From positions 2,978,450 to 3,042,449 of the forward strand of contig NC_020167.2 in NCBI RefSeq assembly GCF_000224145.3: a DNA stretch of 64,000 nucleotides. The letters run 5' to 3'. The notes below the pieces were generated by a model. It saw nothing but the letters and a program-made list of their open reading frames with translations. It was not told where the DNA came from and did no database searches. This stretch comes from Ciona intestinalis. Taxonomy: Eukaryota > Chordata > Ascidiacea > Phlebobranchia > Cionidae. The translations under genes were made by a program, and so were the position numbers. Positions 1-11,738 of the stretch are shown here, piece after piece (position 1 is the stretch's first letter; each line of letters opens with the position of its first letter).

Positions 1-1202
1 ATTTTCCAAAAATCCGAGGTCGACATAGCGATAATCAGAAACAGTTCTAATTCCCTCCTCGCCTTCGTTATAGTAACCGTCTTTACCACCAGCTTCGCTA
101 TCTTCTTCATCGTCAGTGTAATAGCTATCATCATCATCGTAGCTGTAGTCACTATCGTATTCTTCATCGTCGTAGCCACAATTGTCATGGTAGCCACGGT
201 CTGTACGTTCGTCATGGTAGCCACGGTCTGTACGTTGGTCATGGTAGCCACGGTCTTTACGTTCGTCATGGTAGCCACGATCTGTACGTTGGTCATGGTA
301 GCCACGGTCTGTACGTTCGTCATGGTAGCCACGATCTGTACGTTGGTCATGGTAGCCACGGTCTGTACGTTCGTCATGGTAGCCACGGTCTGTACGTTGG
401 TCATGGTAGCCACGGTCTATACGTTCGTCATGGTAGCCACGGTCTGTACGTTGGTCATGGTTGCCACGGTCTATACGTTCGTCATGGTAGCCACGGTCTG
501 TACGTTGGTCATGGTAGCCACGGTCTTTACGTTCGTCAAGGTAGCCACGGTCTGTACGTTGGTCATGATAGCCACGGTCTGTACGTTCGTCATGGTAGCC
601 ACGGTCTGTACGTTCGTCATGGTTGCCACGTTCGTCATGGTAGCCATGGTTTGTACGTTGGTCATGATAGCTACAATTCTCATAAGAAAACTGTCGCTTG
701 TCGCAGTAAAGTATAGGTACTGCTCTTAACCTAAAAGTGTATTATAATCAAAATAAATTTAAGTAATAATAAGAGTCGTAGCAATGTTTGTTTATATGTA
801 AGAAGGTTTATCTATATAAGAAGACTTACTTTTCCAGGTTTGCTGAATGAGACAACTATCATCCCCTCTAACATAAATAGATACTCCGTTGTTTTTGGTT
901 GTGACTTTTTTCCAATGATATCGATATCTTGGAACAAGTTTCGCTTTAATCGTACGAATATGACCTCTCTCTTCTAGGACTCGGAAAATGTACAATCTAC
1001 GGTTGTCAAGGGACCAGAACAAGTTGTCACGTTTTACTATTCGAATTTCTGGAAACTCGTCGATACCAAATCGGAATTCTAATATATCTAAGACGGTGTC
1101 GTTGACCGAAACCCCATTCTTAAAATTCCGACAAATAGAGTTTTGCATAAAACGAATTTTCGCTGGTGACAGTTCAATGTAACCAGTATGTTGGAGCCCC
1201 AT
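1..1202 (-). CDS. Unrecognised protein: LDNRRL-type domain plus 27-bp coding tandem repeat (3' end outside window)
   Basis: Exon 1 is 830-1202, starting at the ATG at 1202-1200, which has an in-frame TAG shortly upstream. Exon 2 begins near 722 and runs off the window start. Exon 1 encodes about 124 residues of a compact domain, with ELSPAKIRF near the start, FPEIRIVKRDNLFWSLDNRR in the middle and a positively charged end. The spacing (an I-R-F-x-Q strand, then a 'P-I-x-V' strand, then LDNRRLYIFR) resembles ParB/sulfiredoxin-like folds, but that is my inference and I do not recognise a named family. Exon 2 encodes about 18 copies of a nonapeptide alternating DRGYHDERT and DRGYHDQRT, then a Tyr/Asp/Glu-rich acidic stretch (DDDDSYYTDDEED) still open at base 1. 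The donor is GTAAGT at 829-824. The acceptor is either after 723 (phase fits) or after 731 (phase does not fit), so the junction is uncertain. No signal peptide or membrane segment is visible. Confidence 0.6.
187..680. repeat. 27-bp tandem repeat (coding, about 18 copies)
   Basis: The unit reads catggtagccacggtctgta plus cgttcgt or cgttggt on the plus strand. Copies alternate between 'ttcgt' and 'ttggt' endings, giving a 54-bp higher-order unit. Copies at the 600-680 end are more degenerate. Because 27 is a multiple of three and the unit lacks stops in several frames, long open frames appear on both strands. The minus frame giving the hydrophilic DRGYHD(E/Q)RT protein is the one continuous with the flanking acidic coding sequence. 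Confidence 0.95.
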
Positions 1203-2176
1203 CTCTTTTGTATAATCTGGCTATTCGACACTTGTAATAATGCAGTTATAATATTGGTGTTTATACTTCTACTTTTGCTACATACGTAATCTTAATCGCT
1301 ACACAGACTTCTCTAAACGTTTTAACATTTTGCCATTGTAAAAGAACCTCTGCATAAACTTGAATATGCACTTTAACGCATCAGGTCGCGTCACAAAACA
1401 AACTATTTGCGTGTTTAATGATTACCAATTGCTGTTTATCCAGCAGATTTCCCTGATTCGAAACTTAAGTATTAGGCTATGACGCAAGACATGATTCATT
1501 CATTTTAAAATTACCTGACTATCTGGCTTTACGCCCTATACGAAGATAGGGTGGAATAAAAGGTAGCCTGTTTTCATTCTCTTTCCCATTTGGCAGTAAA
1601 CCAAGATTTTTTACTGATTTGGATAACAGCATCTTCACGACTCTGAAAGCAAAGCGTTGTTAATTGTTAAAACACGATCAAGATATTTGGGATCTAGGTG
1701 CTAACGTTATATATATTCATCATAACCGACAGTACTTTATGTTTGATCGGGAGTCTTAAAATACCGTTGTGGGAAAAGTGCTTTGCTTACACATTTTAAA
1801 CTCATTTTACATTTAAACTCATTCGGTCACCACACTCATTCAGTTTCGTTTATCGTGCTTTATTTTTTGGCCGTGTTTAAGAATGCTGTACATTATTGGT
1901 TGAATTCCAAGTTTTTGTTCATTGCAAATAAAAGAAACAATACTGAATAAATGAATCGGTAAAACAACATTATGAATAACAATAATGAATAAATGAAGCA
2001 ATAAGACTAATATACCACCGCGTTCAATGTATTCATCCTACTAATGTCAAATTGTATATACATGATTATTTAAAAAGAGGTCAGACGTTACTTGGCTTCA
2101 AATGAGCAGGACACTTTCCGTTATCAATACATGAATACAACATCAATGTTTTCTAAGTTCGATGTGGGGCATCTTC
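1203..2176. other. Intergenic, no gene seen; decayed palindromic MITE inside
   Basis: This is AT-rich sequence between the LDNRRL gene and its broken copy. At about 1546-1715 there is a diverged copy of the approximately 190-bp palindromic MITE family described elsewhere in this window, recognisable by a 'cccatttggcagtaaac' block and a 'gttaaaacacgatcaagat' block. Nothing else was recognised. Any promoter of the upstream minus-strand gene would lie here. Confidence 0.6.
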
Positions 2177-2960
2177 TCAATAGTAGGAATAATCGTAGTA
2201 GTTGTCATCATCTGTGTCGTAATCATCGCTGTAATAATCGTCGCTGTTGTCATCATCGCTGTCGTCCTCATCTGTGTCGTCATCATCGAGGTAAAAATCG
2301 TCGCTATCGTCCTCATCTGTGTCGTCATCATCGCTGTCGTCATCCTCGCTGTCGAAGGAATCGCTGTAACGGAGTGTGTTTGATTAACTTGATTTTTATT
2401 TTGGAAGGGAGGGCGGGTTATGGTAGCAAGTTATCAACCAGACCTAACCTCAGTTTCCCTGGCGCGCCTCACCGTTAGAGGATATATTTGTCGGTGGGAG
2501 GAATAACTATCTATTCTATTCTTTGAGGGCGAGGACCCGGTATTTAGGCCAAATTTGGCCCATTATCCCCAACAGCAATAACTATACCAGAATTATTATA
2601 TGAACTTAGAAGACTTACTTCACGTTCGTCCAATGCGGGAATGTTTTGTCTTCTCTTAGTTGTACAGACACCACTGAGTTTGTAGTTGTGAATTTGTCTT
2701 CGTCAAAAAAAGTATTTTGGAACAAGTTTCGCTTTGATTGTACGAATATGACCTCTCTTCTAAAACTCGGAAAATGTACAATCTACGGTTGTCAAGGGAC
2801 CAGAACAAGTTGTCACGTTTTACTATTCTGATCTTTTTAAATGAGCTAATTTTAAGGCGCCCTTCTAATATTTCGTTTATACAAAGTTACGACCAATAGA
2901 ATCGTGCAGAATATGAATTTTGACGGAGGCAATTTAATGCAACAATGAGCCGTTACACTT
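2177..2960 (-). pseudogene. Broken paralogue of the LDNRRL gene with acidic last exon
   Basis: The part at about 2740-2830 is nearly identical to the core of the LDNRRL exon (VKRDNLFWSLDNRRLYIFRV), but the region around it is decayed. A stop follows the aligned N-terminal part, and a 2-base loss after the LEER residues shifts the frame. A GTAAGT donor is kept near 2618, as in the intact copy. A separate open stretch, 2363-2177, follows an acceptor-like 'gttacag'. It encodes about 61 residues of Asp/Ser/Glu/Tyr-rich acidic sequence (SDDDDTDEDDSDD type) ending in a stop, and matches in character the acidic tail of the first copy, but the nonapeptide repeat is absent. It is likely a tandem duplicate that lost function, though the acidic exon could still be transcribed. 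Confidence 0.55.
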
Positions 2961-3661
2961 TCGCACTATTTACGTTGATGAAATATGCAACTATTTCTAT
3001 AAGTTGGGAGCTATAGGATACATATTAAATTATAAAAGTATCTTTCTACGCTATCAGACCACACAGCTACTTAATGCTTGCAGTACCAACTTCACAATAA
3101 GGTTATTAATTTGCAATTGTACCAAATTAAAAAAATCTTCAAAACAGCTTCGAACGCATGCTCAAAACAAACTGGCGCTTGACAAAACAGCGCAATTGTA
3201 CAGGTAATAATAAGCGTGTACTATTCGCAAAGTTCCCTTTATCGAAAATCCAAACATATTGAGTAGAATTGGGTAAAATAACGTGTAATGATTTTGTTCA
3301 CAGTCTTCTGAAAACATTTGTGTCCGGGCAAGTGTCACAACACCCGACAAAATTGAGCTTCATTTTAGGGTATTACCCGTAGGTTACACCTTAGCTTAGA
3401 ATCTTCGTTGCAGCAGCTTTGCATAGATTATAATAAATATTATATAATAATAATAACCTTCATTTGTCTCTTCGAAATATTTTAAAAGATTGCACTTACG
3501 TCAACCATATTAGCTGGCCTATGCACTGTAGTATATACTATATACCAGTAAACCGTGGGAAAGTGGTCGATGGTCATGCCCAACTTTTAACTTATATTTT
3601 AATAACATATGCGTTTAAATGTGCATTACTTGTTTTAATTTACCCTTCATTATTATTGTAG
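2961..3661. other. Intergenic region upstream of first ACOX gene
   Basis: No coding potential was recognised. The end of the interval has a good acceptor ('attattattgtag', ending 3661) 26 bases before the ACOX start codon. This could close a 5' UTR intron or be a spliced-leader trans-splice acceptor, which Ciona is known to use; the sequence alone does not say which. Confidence 0.5.
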
Positions 3662-3687
3662 AAGTGTTTCGTTTAAAATCGTATGAC

Positions 3688-6600
3688 ATGGCTTTGTCTC
3701 CTGAATCTCAACTGATCACAAATGAGCGAAACAAGACCACGTTTAATGTAACAGAACTTACCAATATATTGGATGGAGGGTTGGAGAAAACTGCTCTTCG
3801 GAAAAGCATTGGTTGGTATATATTTGTAAAATGCTCGGTGCTAGTGAAGAATCCTCCCCCCACCTTATTTGCTAACCACTAACCTCTATAACCACTAATC
3901 CCCTAACCATCAGCCCCTAGCCACCAACCTCTAATATTTCCACCAGCCTGTTCTGCTATGTACTGGTGGATTCTTTACTAGTGCCAAATGCTCTTTTAAG
4001 TCCTATAAGTATAATATGAAAATAAAGGAAAGGATAGTCATAGTTATACACAGCAAAGTCAACAAGATTCACAACCATTAGGTGTTATATTAAGTAAAAT
4101 ATGAACCAAAAAGGGTCGGTCATTTAAACATAAATTTGTTTTGAGTAAAATAACTAAAAGTTTGTGCGGCATTTTAGACATAAATTTGTATAATTTTTAC
4201 TTTTCTTTATGACTTCGTATCCGCAAAGTATATATCTTAAGTAACAATGTTCGTGAACTCGTAACTGCACAATCTGCATTTATTAATAAAATTTTAGGAA
4301 ATATATTGAAATGCATATTTTGCATGTACATATTCACTTTTCTTTTTTTGAATGTGCTACACAGCAGCAAAATATTGGATTCTTGTTTGCACATAGTTTT
4401 GCTACCTTTTTGAGACTCCAATGCAGCAGTTGTGAAAATTTAAATCAAAGAGAATATTTATCTTTCTTTTGGCAGAGCGAAAGATTTCTTTGGATCCCAA
4501 CATGAAGACAATTCATCGTGGCTATTTAAACAAGGAACAAATAAATTTTCAAAACAATCGTAAAATGATGTACTTTTTCACTGATCTGGCAAAAAGAAAT
4601 AACTGGCATATGGACAAACCACATTCAGCTGACATGGAGTTTCTACCAAGGTTTGTAAATTGCGCTTCGCTGTATTTTGAGCCCGATATCCTTTGGTTAC
4701 CAACTTACAATGAAAGCAATAAAATTCTGACCCAAGGTGCCTTTTTACCCCAAAAATTACTCTCTTAGCACTTATGCAAACTTTTTAAAGAAAAATTAGG
4801 CATACCAAAAATGGTCAAGAAGCAGTGAAATGAAATGAATATTGCCCATTGGCCATTGCTTACTAAGTTTTGGTAAACAGAACATTAGCAAATGCATCTG
4901 GATTGCTTATTCATGCCGGGGCATTTGTTCCATCTATTGTAAGTTTTGGTACACCTGAACAAGCAGCAAAGTGGTTACCTCTTGCAAAGGCTTGCCAGAT
5001 CATTGGAGCTTATGCTCAAACCGAACTTGGACATGGTAAGTGATTTATCTGTTTTGTTACATTGTAGGACAGGTGTTTTAATGCAACAGTATATAAAGGC
5101 GATGCTTTGCAAATAAGAAGTGATGCTAATATTGTATTTTTTTTGTTGACTTTATTATGCACATTGTATTTATTACTCATCCTATTTGAAAGGCACAAAT
5201 CTAAGGAGACTGGAGACCACTGCCACATTTGATCCACGGTCACAGGAGTTTATTATGAACACACCTTCTATTTCATCCATGAAATGGTGGCCTGGTGCTT
5301 GTAAGTGGTGGAATATATTTAGTTTAACATAAGTTTATCGTGAATTCAGAACTTGTAAACTCTACTGTATATAATTATATATTGAATTACATCTTGATTA
5401 TTGTAACTGTTTACTAGATATCAAAACCAAAGTTTGTCACCACTGTGAGGGCATACGTTGTTTTGGGCAAGAAAATTAACGATAATTGCTCCAACTCATT
5501 AGAGCCTTTTGCGGTGTCTAAATTGTTAGTTATCAAAAAATTTAAAAAAATGCATGGCAACTTGTAAGCAGGCACAATGTTTGTATGAAACACAGCACCC
5601 TTTTTATTGCGACTGGCATTATCTTGACTTGAGGATCAATAATTAACATTTACCTATTTGAATATCACAGTGGGAGAAATGGCTACTCATGCATTAGTGA
5701 TGGCTCAGTTGATCACGAGAGGTGAAAATCACGGGATGCAAGCTTTTATAGTACCCGTTCGTGATATGACCAATCACAAACCTCTACCAGGTGAAAAACT
5801 CTTTTTTACGTTTTGAAGGAGAAATATACTAAATATGTTTTATGAAATTGAGCAGATTGTTTAAGATTGGCATAAACATTTTTCCTTTTTTTTTTTTTTC
5901 CTATGTTTTATGAAATTGAGCAGATTGTTTAAGATTGGCATAAACATTTTTCCTTTTTTTGTTCTGTTTTTATTTGTTTATTTTTCTGTATAGTATTGAC
6001 CAAAACGTAGGTTTATCTGAAAATTTTCCTTAATTCTAGTAGAATTTTAAAAATATTGTTAAAAAATTGTGCTAGATTTTTTAAAATTTGGTTTCTTAGC
6101 CTCAATTCTTTAAAATTTTGATGCAGTGCATTACTTTATTTTTACCACTCCTTTACTCATTACCCTTAAAATATTTTATACTTAATTTTATACAGGCATT
6201 ACTGTGGGTAGTATTGGACCCACCTTGGCACTTGATAGCACTGATAATGGTTACCTGCGTATGGATAATGTAAGAATACCAAAAGAAAACATGTTGGCAA
6301 AATACGCTTATGTAAGTATTTTATTAAAAAAATAGTGGCTTTTCATTGTGGTTCGCAAACAAGAATGTCTGAAATTTTAGACGCAAAGACGAGCGGTAAA
6401 CCCTGTCAATTCAATATGGACAGAAATGAAATCACCAGAAATGAAAATGTATGCCCCATAAACAGGCGACTTGCCATAGTATTTTTATATGAAAAAAAAA
6501 ACAAAAAAGAAAAAAAAAAGAAATTGTTTTGTTTAATTACACAAAAAAAACCTATAATTAAAAAAACTAAATTAAAATCAGTTAATCATGAGTCTTATTT

Positions 6601-9600
6601 TTTATTAAGGAAATTTAGGGGGGGGGGGGGGGCCCTTTTAAAAATTTTTAAAAAATTAAAAAAAAAAAAAAACCTAATATAACCCTTCAGGTTGATAGCA
6701 AAGGAAAGTTCCAGAAAATTGGCAACGACCGTTTGATGTATGCGTCCATGGTTAACCTACGTGTGGTGCTTGCTAAAGATGAGGCAGTGACTTATATACA
6801 GATGGCTTGTACAATCGCAGCTAGATACAGTTGTGTGCGGAAGCAAGGCAGCTTGACACCAGGGTTTGTAAATATGGTTTTTTGTGTGTATAAACAAGGT
6901 TTTTTTAGGTCATTTTGAATATAAACATTACAGCCCATATATAAATGCCACAAATGTCTTTATTTTACTTTTTTTGGTTTGTAATCTAAAACTATCTTCA
7001 GTAATGTCAGAAGTCTGAAGTTTTTTCCCAGCTCTTTACAATCAAGATTTTTTAAATATCTACCCAGACCATCCTTCCTAATAAATAAGACTAAACTATA
7101 ATAGATTTCATAAGGGTTCATTTGGTAAATATACAGGTGTATTAAACATACTGTGTAAATTCTGCTCTTATTGCTTAACCATTACACTGTAAAGGTAACC
7201 TCTGGCTTGTCCGAGTGTTTGATTAGTTGGGTTTGTCTATTGTAATACTGAAATATTTATTTTGAATTTACATTCACAGTGGGCCAGAAGTTCAAATCAT
7301 TGACTATGTAACGCAGCAAAACAAAATAATTCCCTATATTGCCCTTTCTTATGCTTTGCACTTCAATCTGGCATTTATTCGAAGTAAATATGTCAAGTTC
7401 CTTGAAGATGTTAAGCGGGGAGATCTATCCAACATGGCAGAGGTTTGAACTTAACTTAAGTATTTATGCATTAAGATGATTTTGTTATGTTGTGTATTGT
7501 GTATTTTATATCGCCATAGTTATAACGCACCACCCTAAATTGAACCAAAAAGTTTCCTTGGCTAAAAAGTATACAGTAATTCACAGTGAAAAACTTGCTA
7601 TTGGTGAACCTGTTGACACTTATTACAAACAATTATATATTCAGAATCGGTATTAACGGCTCTGTTACATATCCAACAATTAACTTACTTAAGCTAATAG
7701 ACAGAATGTAACGAACACTAATTACAAAATATGTCTTTGAAGATTGTTTAATAACAGAAATGAAATATCTATGTTTTCCTGTCAGTATTAATAAGCTTGC
7801 ATTAAAGAGTCTTATAATAGATAATTGCTAATTGTTATACATGCGTGACAATAATTAATGGCTTTTACCAGACCAACCTAAAACCTAAAAGTTAGTAAAA
7901 AATAACCGAACAAAATTGTACATTGTTAAAAAATACAGTTTCTATTACATAACAGAAATTTAACAGAAATTTAGTTCACACTACATAACAATACATAAAT
8001 TTCATTTAACTTTGTATTTTTTATTGACATATACCAGATGCACATGATGACAGCTGGTATGAAAGCGATTGCAACCGAACGAACTTCAGCTGGTGTTGAG
8101 ATCCTGAGGAGATCATGTGGTGGGCATGGATATGCAGTTGTAAGTTTTATTTTAATTATTATTTACGCAAAATTTTTGTAATGTTTTTTCACTGGTTTTG
8201 CAGTTATCGATACACAAATAAATGTGTACATTGTTTTTTTTTTAAATTTTCTGTTGGCGTAGTTATGCATATTATTATTTTAGTTAAAGTCTGTTTTTTT
8301 TTAATATTTGCTGGTATTACCTGATCTAAATTAAAACAATTGTGTATAAGTTTGGCTGGTACTTTTAAGCGCATGCTTAAGTTTGTTCATAAAAATATTT
8401 ATCTTAATAAATAACCTTCATGAAAAATTTACAGTCAAGTGGTCTTCCATACATATTGCTAAGGTTGGTAGCCTCTTGTACATATGAAGGTGAAAATACT
8501 GTTCTCTACTTGCAAGCTGCCAGGTAAGCTCACTAACCAATTCCTATTACTAGCTCAATGAAATTGTATTTATGTTCTAGATATTTGATTAAAACAGCAG
8601 CCAAGGTGAGCATGGGACAACCGGTTGATGCATCGGTTATGTATTTAACTGAGGATGCTCCAGATAAGTGCCAGGCTGCAAACCAGATGGAGTTATGTGA
8701 CCATTCAATTTTGGAAGCTTGTTTCAAGCATAGGTGAGAAATATGAATGCGGTCCTCTTTATGGTGTGATTGTGATGAAATGGTAAGTGCATTCTGTTTT
8801 AAAGTAGCAAAATGCACAGTGGTTAAAAAGAATTGGCCTTTCATAAAAAGTTCGTTTTCATACATGATTCTAGTTTTGACTGTAATGCCTTTTTTACAAG
8901 GTCCAGGCAACTGCTGTTGTCAGTAGCAACTGAGTTGCAAAGTTTAGTTGCCGATGGAATGAAACAAATGGAGGCTTGGAACCTCGTCTCTATTCAACTA
9001 GTTAATGCAGCTAAGGTGAATTATATCTCAATGAACTGTTGTTTAACATAGTTTTTATAAAAAAACCCTAATGAAACTAAAACTATCTAAACAAGTAATA
9101 AATTTTTCAAGCTAGACTTTGAACTTTTAAAATTTTAACAAACCTATATTTTTTTTTCTCATTATAATATTTCAAAGGTAGTCACATTGTCTTTAACGCA
9201 ATCTTTTTTAAAACACTTTTAAACCAATCCACACCCAGGCACACATGGAACAGCATATTGTGTCAACATTTTCGTCCTATCTTCGTAACTTAAAATGCTC
9301 CAGTGCAGTGAGGGAGGTGCTTGACCAACTATGTTCTCTAAACGCTTTGCATCAAATCAACAATTTTCCGGGAGATTTTTTAAAAGTAGGTGACAAATGC
9401 ATGTGCACAACATCATTTTTTATTTTGTACATTGTTTTGGCTAGGCTTGTGTGACTTTTGCAGCACACACTGTTTTCCACATTTTTCCTGCTTGGTTCAG
9501 TGCAATGTAATTTATTGTAAGCAAACAAATGTATGTGTGTGACTGTGTGATGTGATATTGCGTATTAATATCACATTAAGTACACAAGCTTTGTTTAATA

Positions 9601-11143
9601 AATCATTAACATTGTGGGTGATCACATCTTAACACAAATCTATGTCCTTGCTTTACAAGTAAAGTGCTTTGTACTGATTTTTATCTAAACAAATGGCCTA
9701 AAATCAACCAACAACCCAAATTTCAACATTAAACCTACGTAAATAAAAATCAATTTTATTTAACCTATCTTTAAGCAGGCTTTACAATAGTTTTTTCTAT
9801 ATATTTTGAGTCCTTGTTTATATATCCCCCCATAAACTCGTGGTTTAGATAAGCGACAATTATCATTATTTCACATTTTTTTTTTATCAACCAGGATGGG
9901 TACCTGAGCAGTAAGCAGCTGGACATGGCTCGTAAGGCAGAAGTTAAACTTCTCGCATCCCTACGTAGAAATGTGGTTGGTTTGGTCGATGCATTTGACT
10001 TCACAGACGACATGCTTGGTTCTTGTATCGGGTCCTATGATGGAAATGCATACGAGCGTCTATATGAGTGGGCAAAGAATTTCCCATCAAATAAAACAGA
10101 TGTAAATTTTTGAATGTTTAGTGTATAGTTTTATTCTATATATGTTCCTATAGTTAACCATAGTAAAATTAAAAAAAAATAAATATTATTATGACAACAA
10201 ATGAAAGTAGATCATTGTCATAAAATGAATGGAATTTTGGATGCTAACTCTTTGNNNNNNNNNNNNNNNNNNNNNNNNNNNNNNNNNNNNNNNNNNNNNN
10301 NNNNAACATTGTGGGTGATCACATGTTAACATAAATCAAGTCTCTAACGTCATAGTAAAGTGCTATCTGCTTTGTTCTGACTTTTTGCTGAACAAATTAC
10401 CTAAAACCAACCAACAGCCAAAATTTTACCAACAGACTTTCAAAATTAAAAAAGATTTGTATTGAACCAATGTTTAAACCAAGTTCTTGTCATACAATCA
10501 TTTTTTTTGTTTTGACTTCTTGTCCATATGTTCCCACAATGACTCATTTTTCGTATATGTGACAATTATAATTATTTCACAATCTTTTTTTTCTTTTAAA
10601 CTAGGATGGGTACCTTAGCAGTAAGCAGCTAGACATGGCTCGTAAGGCAGAAGTTAAACTTCTCGCATCCCTACGTAGAAATGTGGTTGGTTTGGTCGAT
10701 GCATTTGACTTCACAGACGACATGCTTGGTTCTTGTATCGGGTCCTATGATGGAAATGCATACGAGCTTCTATATGAGTGGGCAAAGAATTTCCCATCAA
10801 ATAAAACAGATGTAAATTTTTGAATGTTTAGTGTATAGTTTTATTCTGTATATGTTCCTATAGTTAACCATAGTAAAATTAAAAAAAAAATATTATTGTG
10901 ACAACAAATGAAAGTAGATCTTTGTCATAAAATGATTGGAATTTTGGATGCTTACTCTTTGTTTCAAGAAATTTCAAATTATTTTTTTTGCAGGTAATTT
11001 TATTACAAACCATTTCTCTTTGTTTTGATATTTTATTGTTATGATGCTGTTTATACATGCAGGTACATGAGGAGATATATAAGTACTTGCGCCCGCATTT
11101 ACACCAAGGAAGAGATATCCTGAACAAAATGTCCAAGCTATAA
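3688..11143 (+). CDS. ACOX1: Peroxisomal acyl-CoA oxidase, copy 1
   Basis: Catalyses the first, FAD-dependent step of peroxisomal beta-oxidation (acyl-CoA to trans-2-enoyl-CoA with H2O2). Exons: 3688-3811, 4476-4650, 4881-5035, 5193-5300, 5671-5790, 6196-6311, 6691-6863, 7280-7442, 8038-8139, 8435-8523, 8581-8733, 8901-9015, 9239-9385, 9895-10101 (or its copy 10605-10811), 11063-11143. The sum is 2028 nt, 675 residues, close to the usual 660-700. Visible landmarks are [16 protein letters not shown], the RRSCGGHGY block and CTYEGENTV near residue 430, which contains the Glu used as general base in rat acyl-CoA oxidase. The protein ends in SKL, a canonical PTS1 peroxisome signal. A hAT-like MITE sits in intron 1. 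The exon encoding [17 protein letters not shown] appears twice around an N gap; only one copy gives the normal length, although its 207 nt would keep frame if both were used. Confidence 0.95.
3837..3985. mobile_element. Short hAT-type MITE with 8-bp target duplication
   Basis: About 149 bp with imperfect terminal inverted repeats: GGTGCTAGTGAAGAATCC at the left, and the right end reads GGCACTAGTAAAGAATCC in reverse complement. It is flanked by a perfect 8-bp duplication, aaatgctc (3829-3836 and 3986-3993). The interior is rich in 'ccacta/accacc' runs and cannot encode a protein. It lies in intron 1 of the first ACOX gene. A second copy is at 27066-27196. The 8-bp duplication points to a hAT-class transposase acting in trans. 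Confidence 0.85.
5455..5605 (+). repeat. Fragment of interspersed repeat family B
   Basis: Diverged fragment in ACOX copy 1 intron 4 containing 'ttgggcaag...ttaacg.aattgct' and 'ggcaacttgtaagcaggcac', two blocks shared with the fuller copy at 29383-29630. Other partial copies are near 12668-12770, 31590-31680 and 36940-37085. Confidence 0.5.
5835..5957. repeat. 68-bp direct duplication in ACOX intron 5
   Basis: The block starting 'atgttttatgaaattgagca' occurs at 5835 and again at 5903, each followed by 'ttgtttaagattggcataaa' and 'catttttcc'. A T-run separates the two copies. The near identity implies a recent local duplication or an assembly slip. Confidence 0.85.
6480..6680. other. Low-complexity, possibly low-quality intron stretch
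   Basis: Within intron 6 of ACOX copy 1 there are long A-runs, a G-run of about 15 bases directly followed by CCC, then T/A-runs. This base composition is unlike every other intron in the window and looks like poor consensus sequence rather than biology. Confidence 0.5.
9608..10961. repeat. Direct duplication around N gap containing the penultimate ACOX exon
   Basis: Sequence 9608-10254 is repeated at 10305-10961, with the N run (10255-10304) exactly between. The 207-nt exon copies differ at only a few positions, one being CGT to CTT (Arg to Leu), while the intronic parts to their left differ by many substitutions and indels. The duplication starts and stops at the gap edges. The best explanation is two alleles of a very heterozygous genome laid end to end by the assembler. 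A real tandem exon duplication is the less likely alternative. Confidence 0.9.
10255..10304. other. Assembly gap (50 N)
   Basis: A run of N separates two near-identical copies of the penultimate ACOX exon region. The round size suggests an arbitrary-length scaffold gap. Confidence 0.98.
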
Positions 11144-11738
11144 TAATATTTATCATTTGCTTTAATTTTTGAAGCATACAAGTTCCAACTTGCATTTTTA
11201 TCATGACAAGAAGTTATTCTTGCTTAAAATCTATTTTGCTCTCTTGTAATCAGTTAATATTGTAAATTGTATTTTCTTCGCACCGAGTCAATTTTACGTG
11301 TTAGAACATGAAGATATGGGCTAGCCTTAATATTGTGTGTATACTATCATATGTAAAACTATCCCTGTTTTCTTATTATTATAACTCTAAACCTCTGAAT
11401 GTTCTAACTTGCATTGTTTAATATAAGCTATGCATTGTTGGAATTTGTTGCTACCTTTATGCTCCCAGGTATTTACAGTTTAAATTTTCATTAATAATGT
11501 GCTTTTGTGTGCAATAATGCTGTGCTTGATTTTGAATTGTTTTTAATTAACAGGTAGCTTAAACATTGGTTGTGTTTACAATTTTAAGTCGACTTTGTAC
11601 TAAACGTAATTGCTTAAGTTAATGATTAACTTATTGGCTGTGCTTTCTATTTTGCTTTCTGATGCAAGGTGTTTAAACCAACTTTTGTCATCAGGCATAG
11701 GTTGCATTTAGGCATTTTAAAGTAGTGGATAAGAAAAA
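11144..11738. other. Spacer between the two ACOX genes
   Basis: About 595 bp of AT-rich sequence holding the 3' UTR of copy 1 and the 5' region of copy 2. No repeats or additional coding sequence were recognised. Confidence 0.6.

Noticed and set aside
187-680. CRISPR-like array
   Set aside because: Repeats are contiguous with no unique spacers, and the genome is eukaryotic.
471-683. Alternative minus frame TNVQTVATM repeat
   Set aside because: It covers only part of the repeat and ends without joining the acidic C-terminal coding sequence. It is open only because the repeat lacks stops.
187-729. Plus-strand open frame of 180 codons with repeated MVATVCTFV/MVATVCTLV
   Set aside because: It is the antisense reading of the 27-bp repeat. 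The minus-strand frame giving DRGYHD(E/Q)RT joins smoothly to acidic coding sequence and to the upstream exon; the plus frame has no flanking coding context.
6335-6682. 115-codon open frame in ACOX copy 1 intron 6
   Set aside because: Lys-rich low-complexity translation of A-runs, lying between two well-defined ACOX exons.
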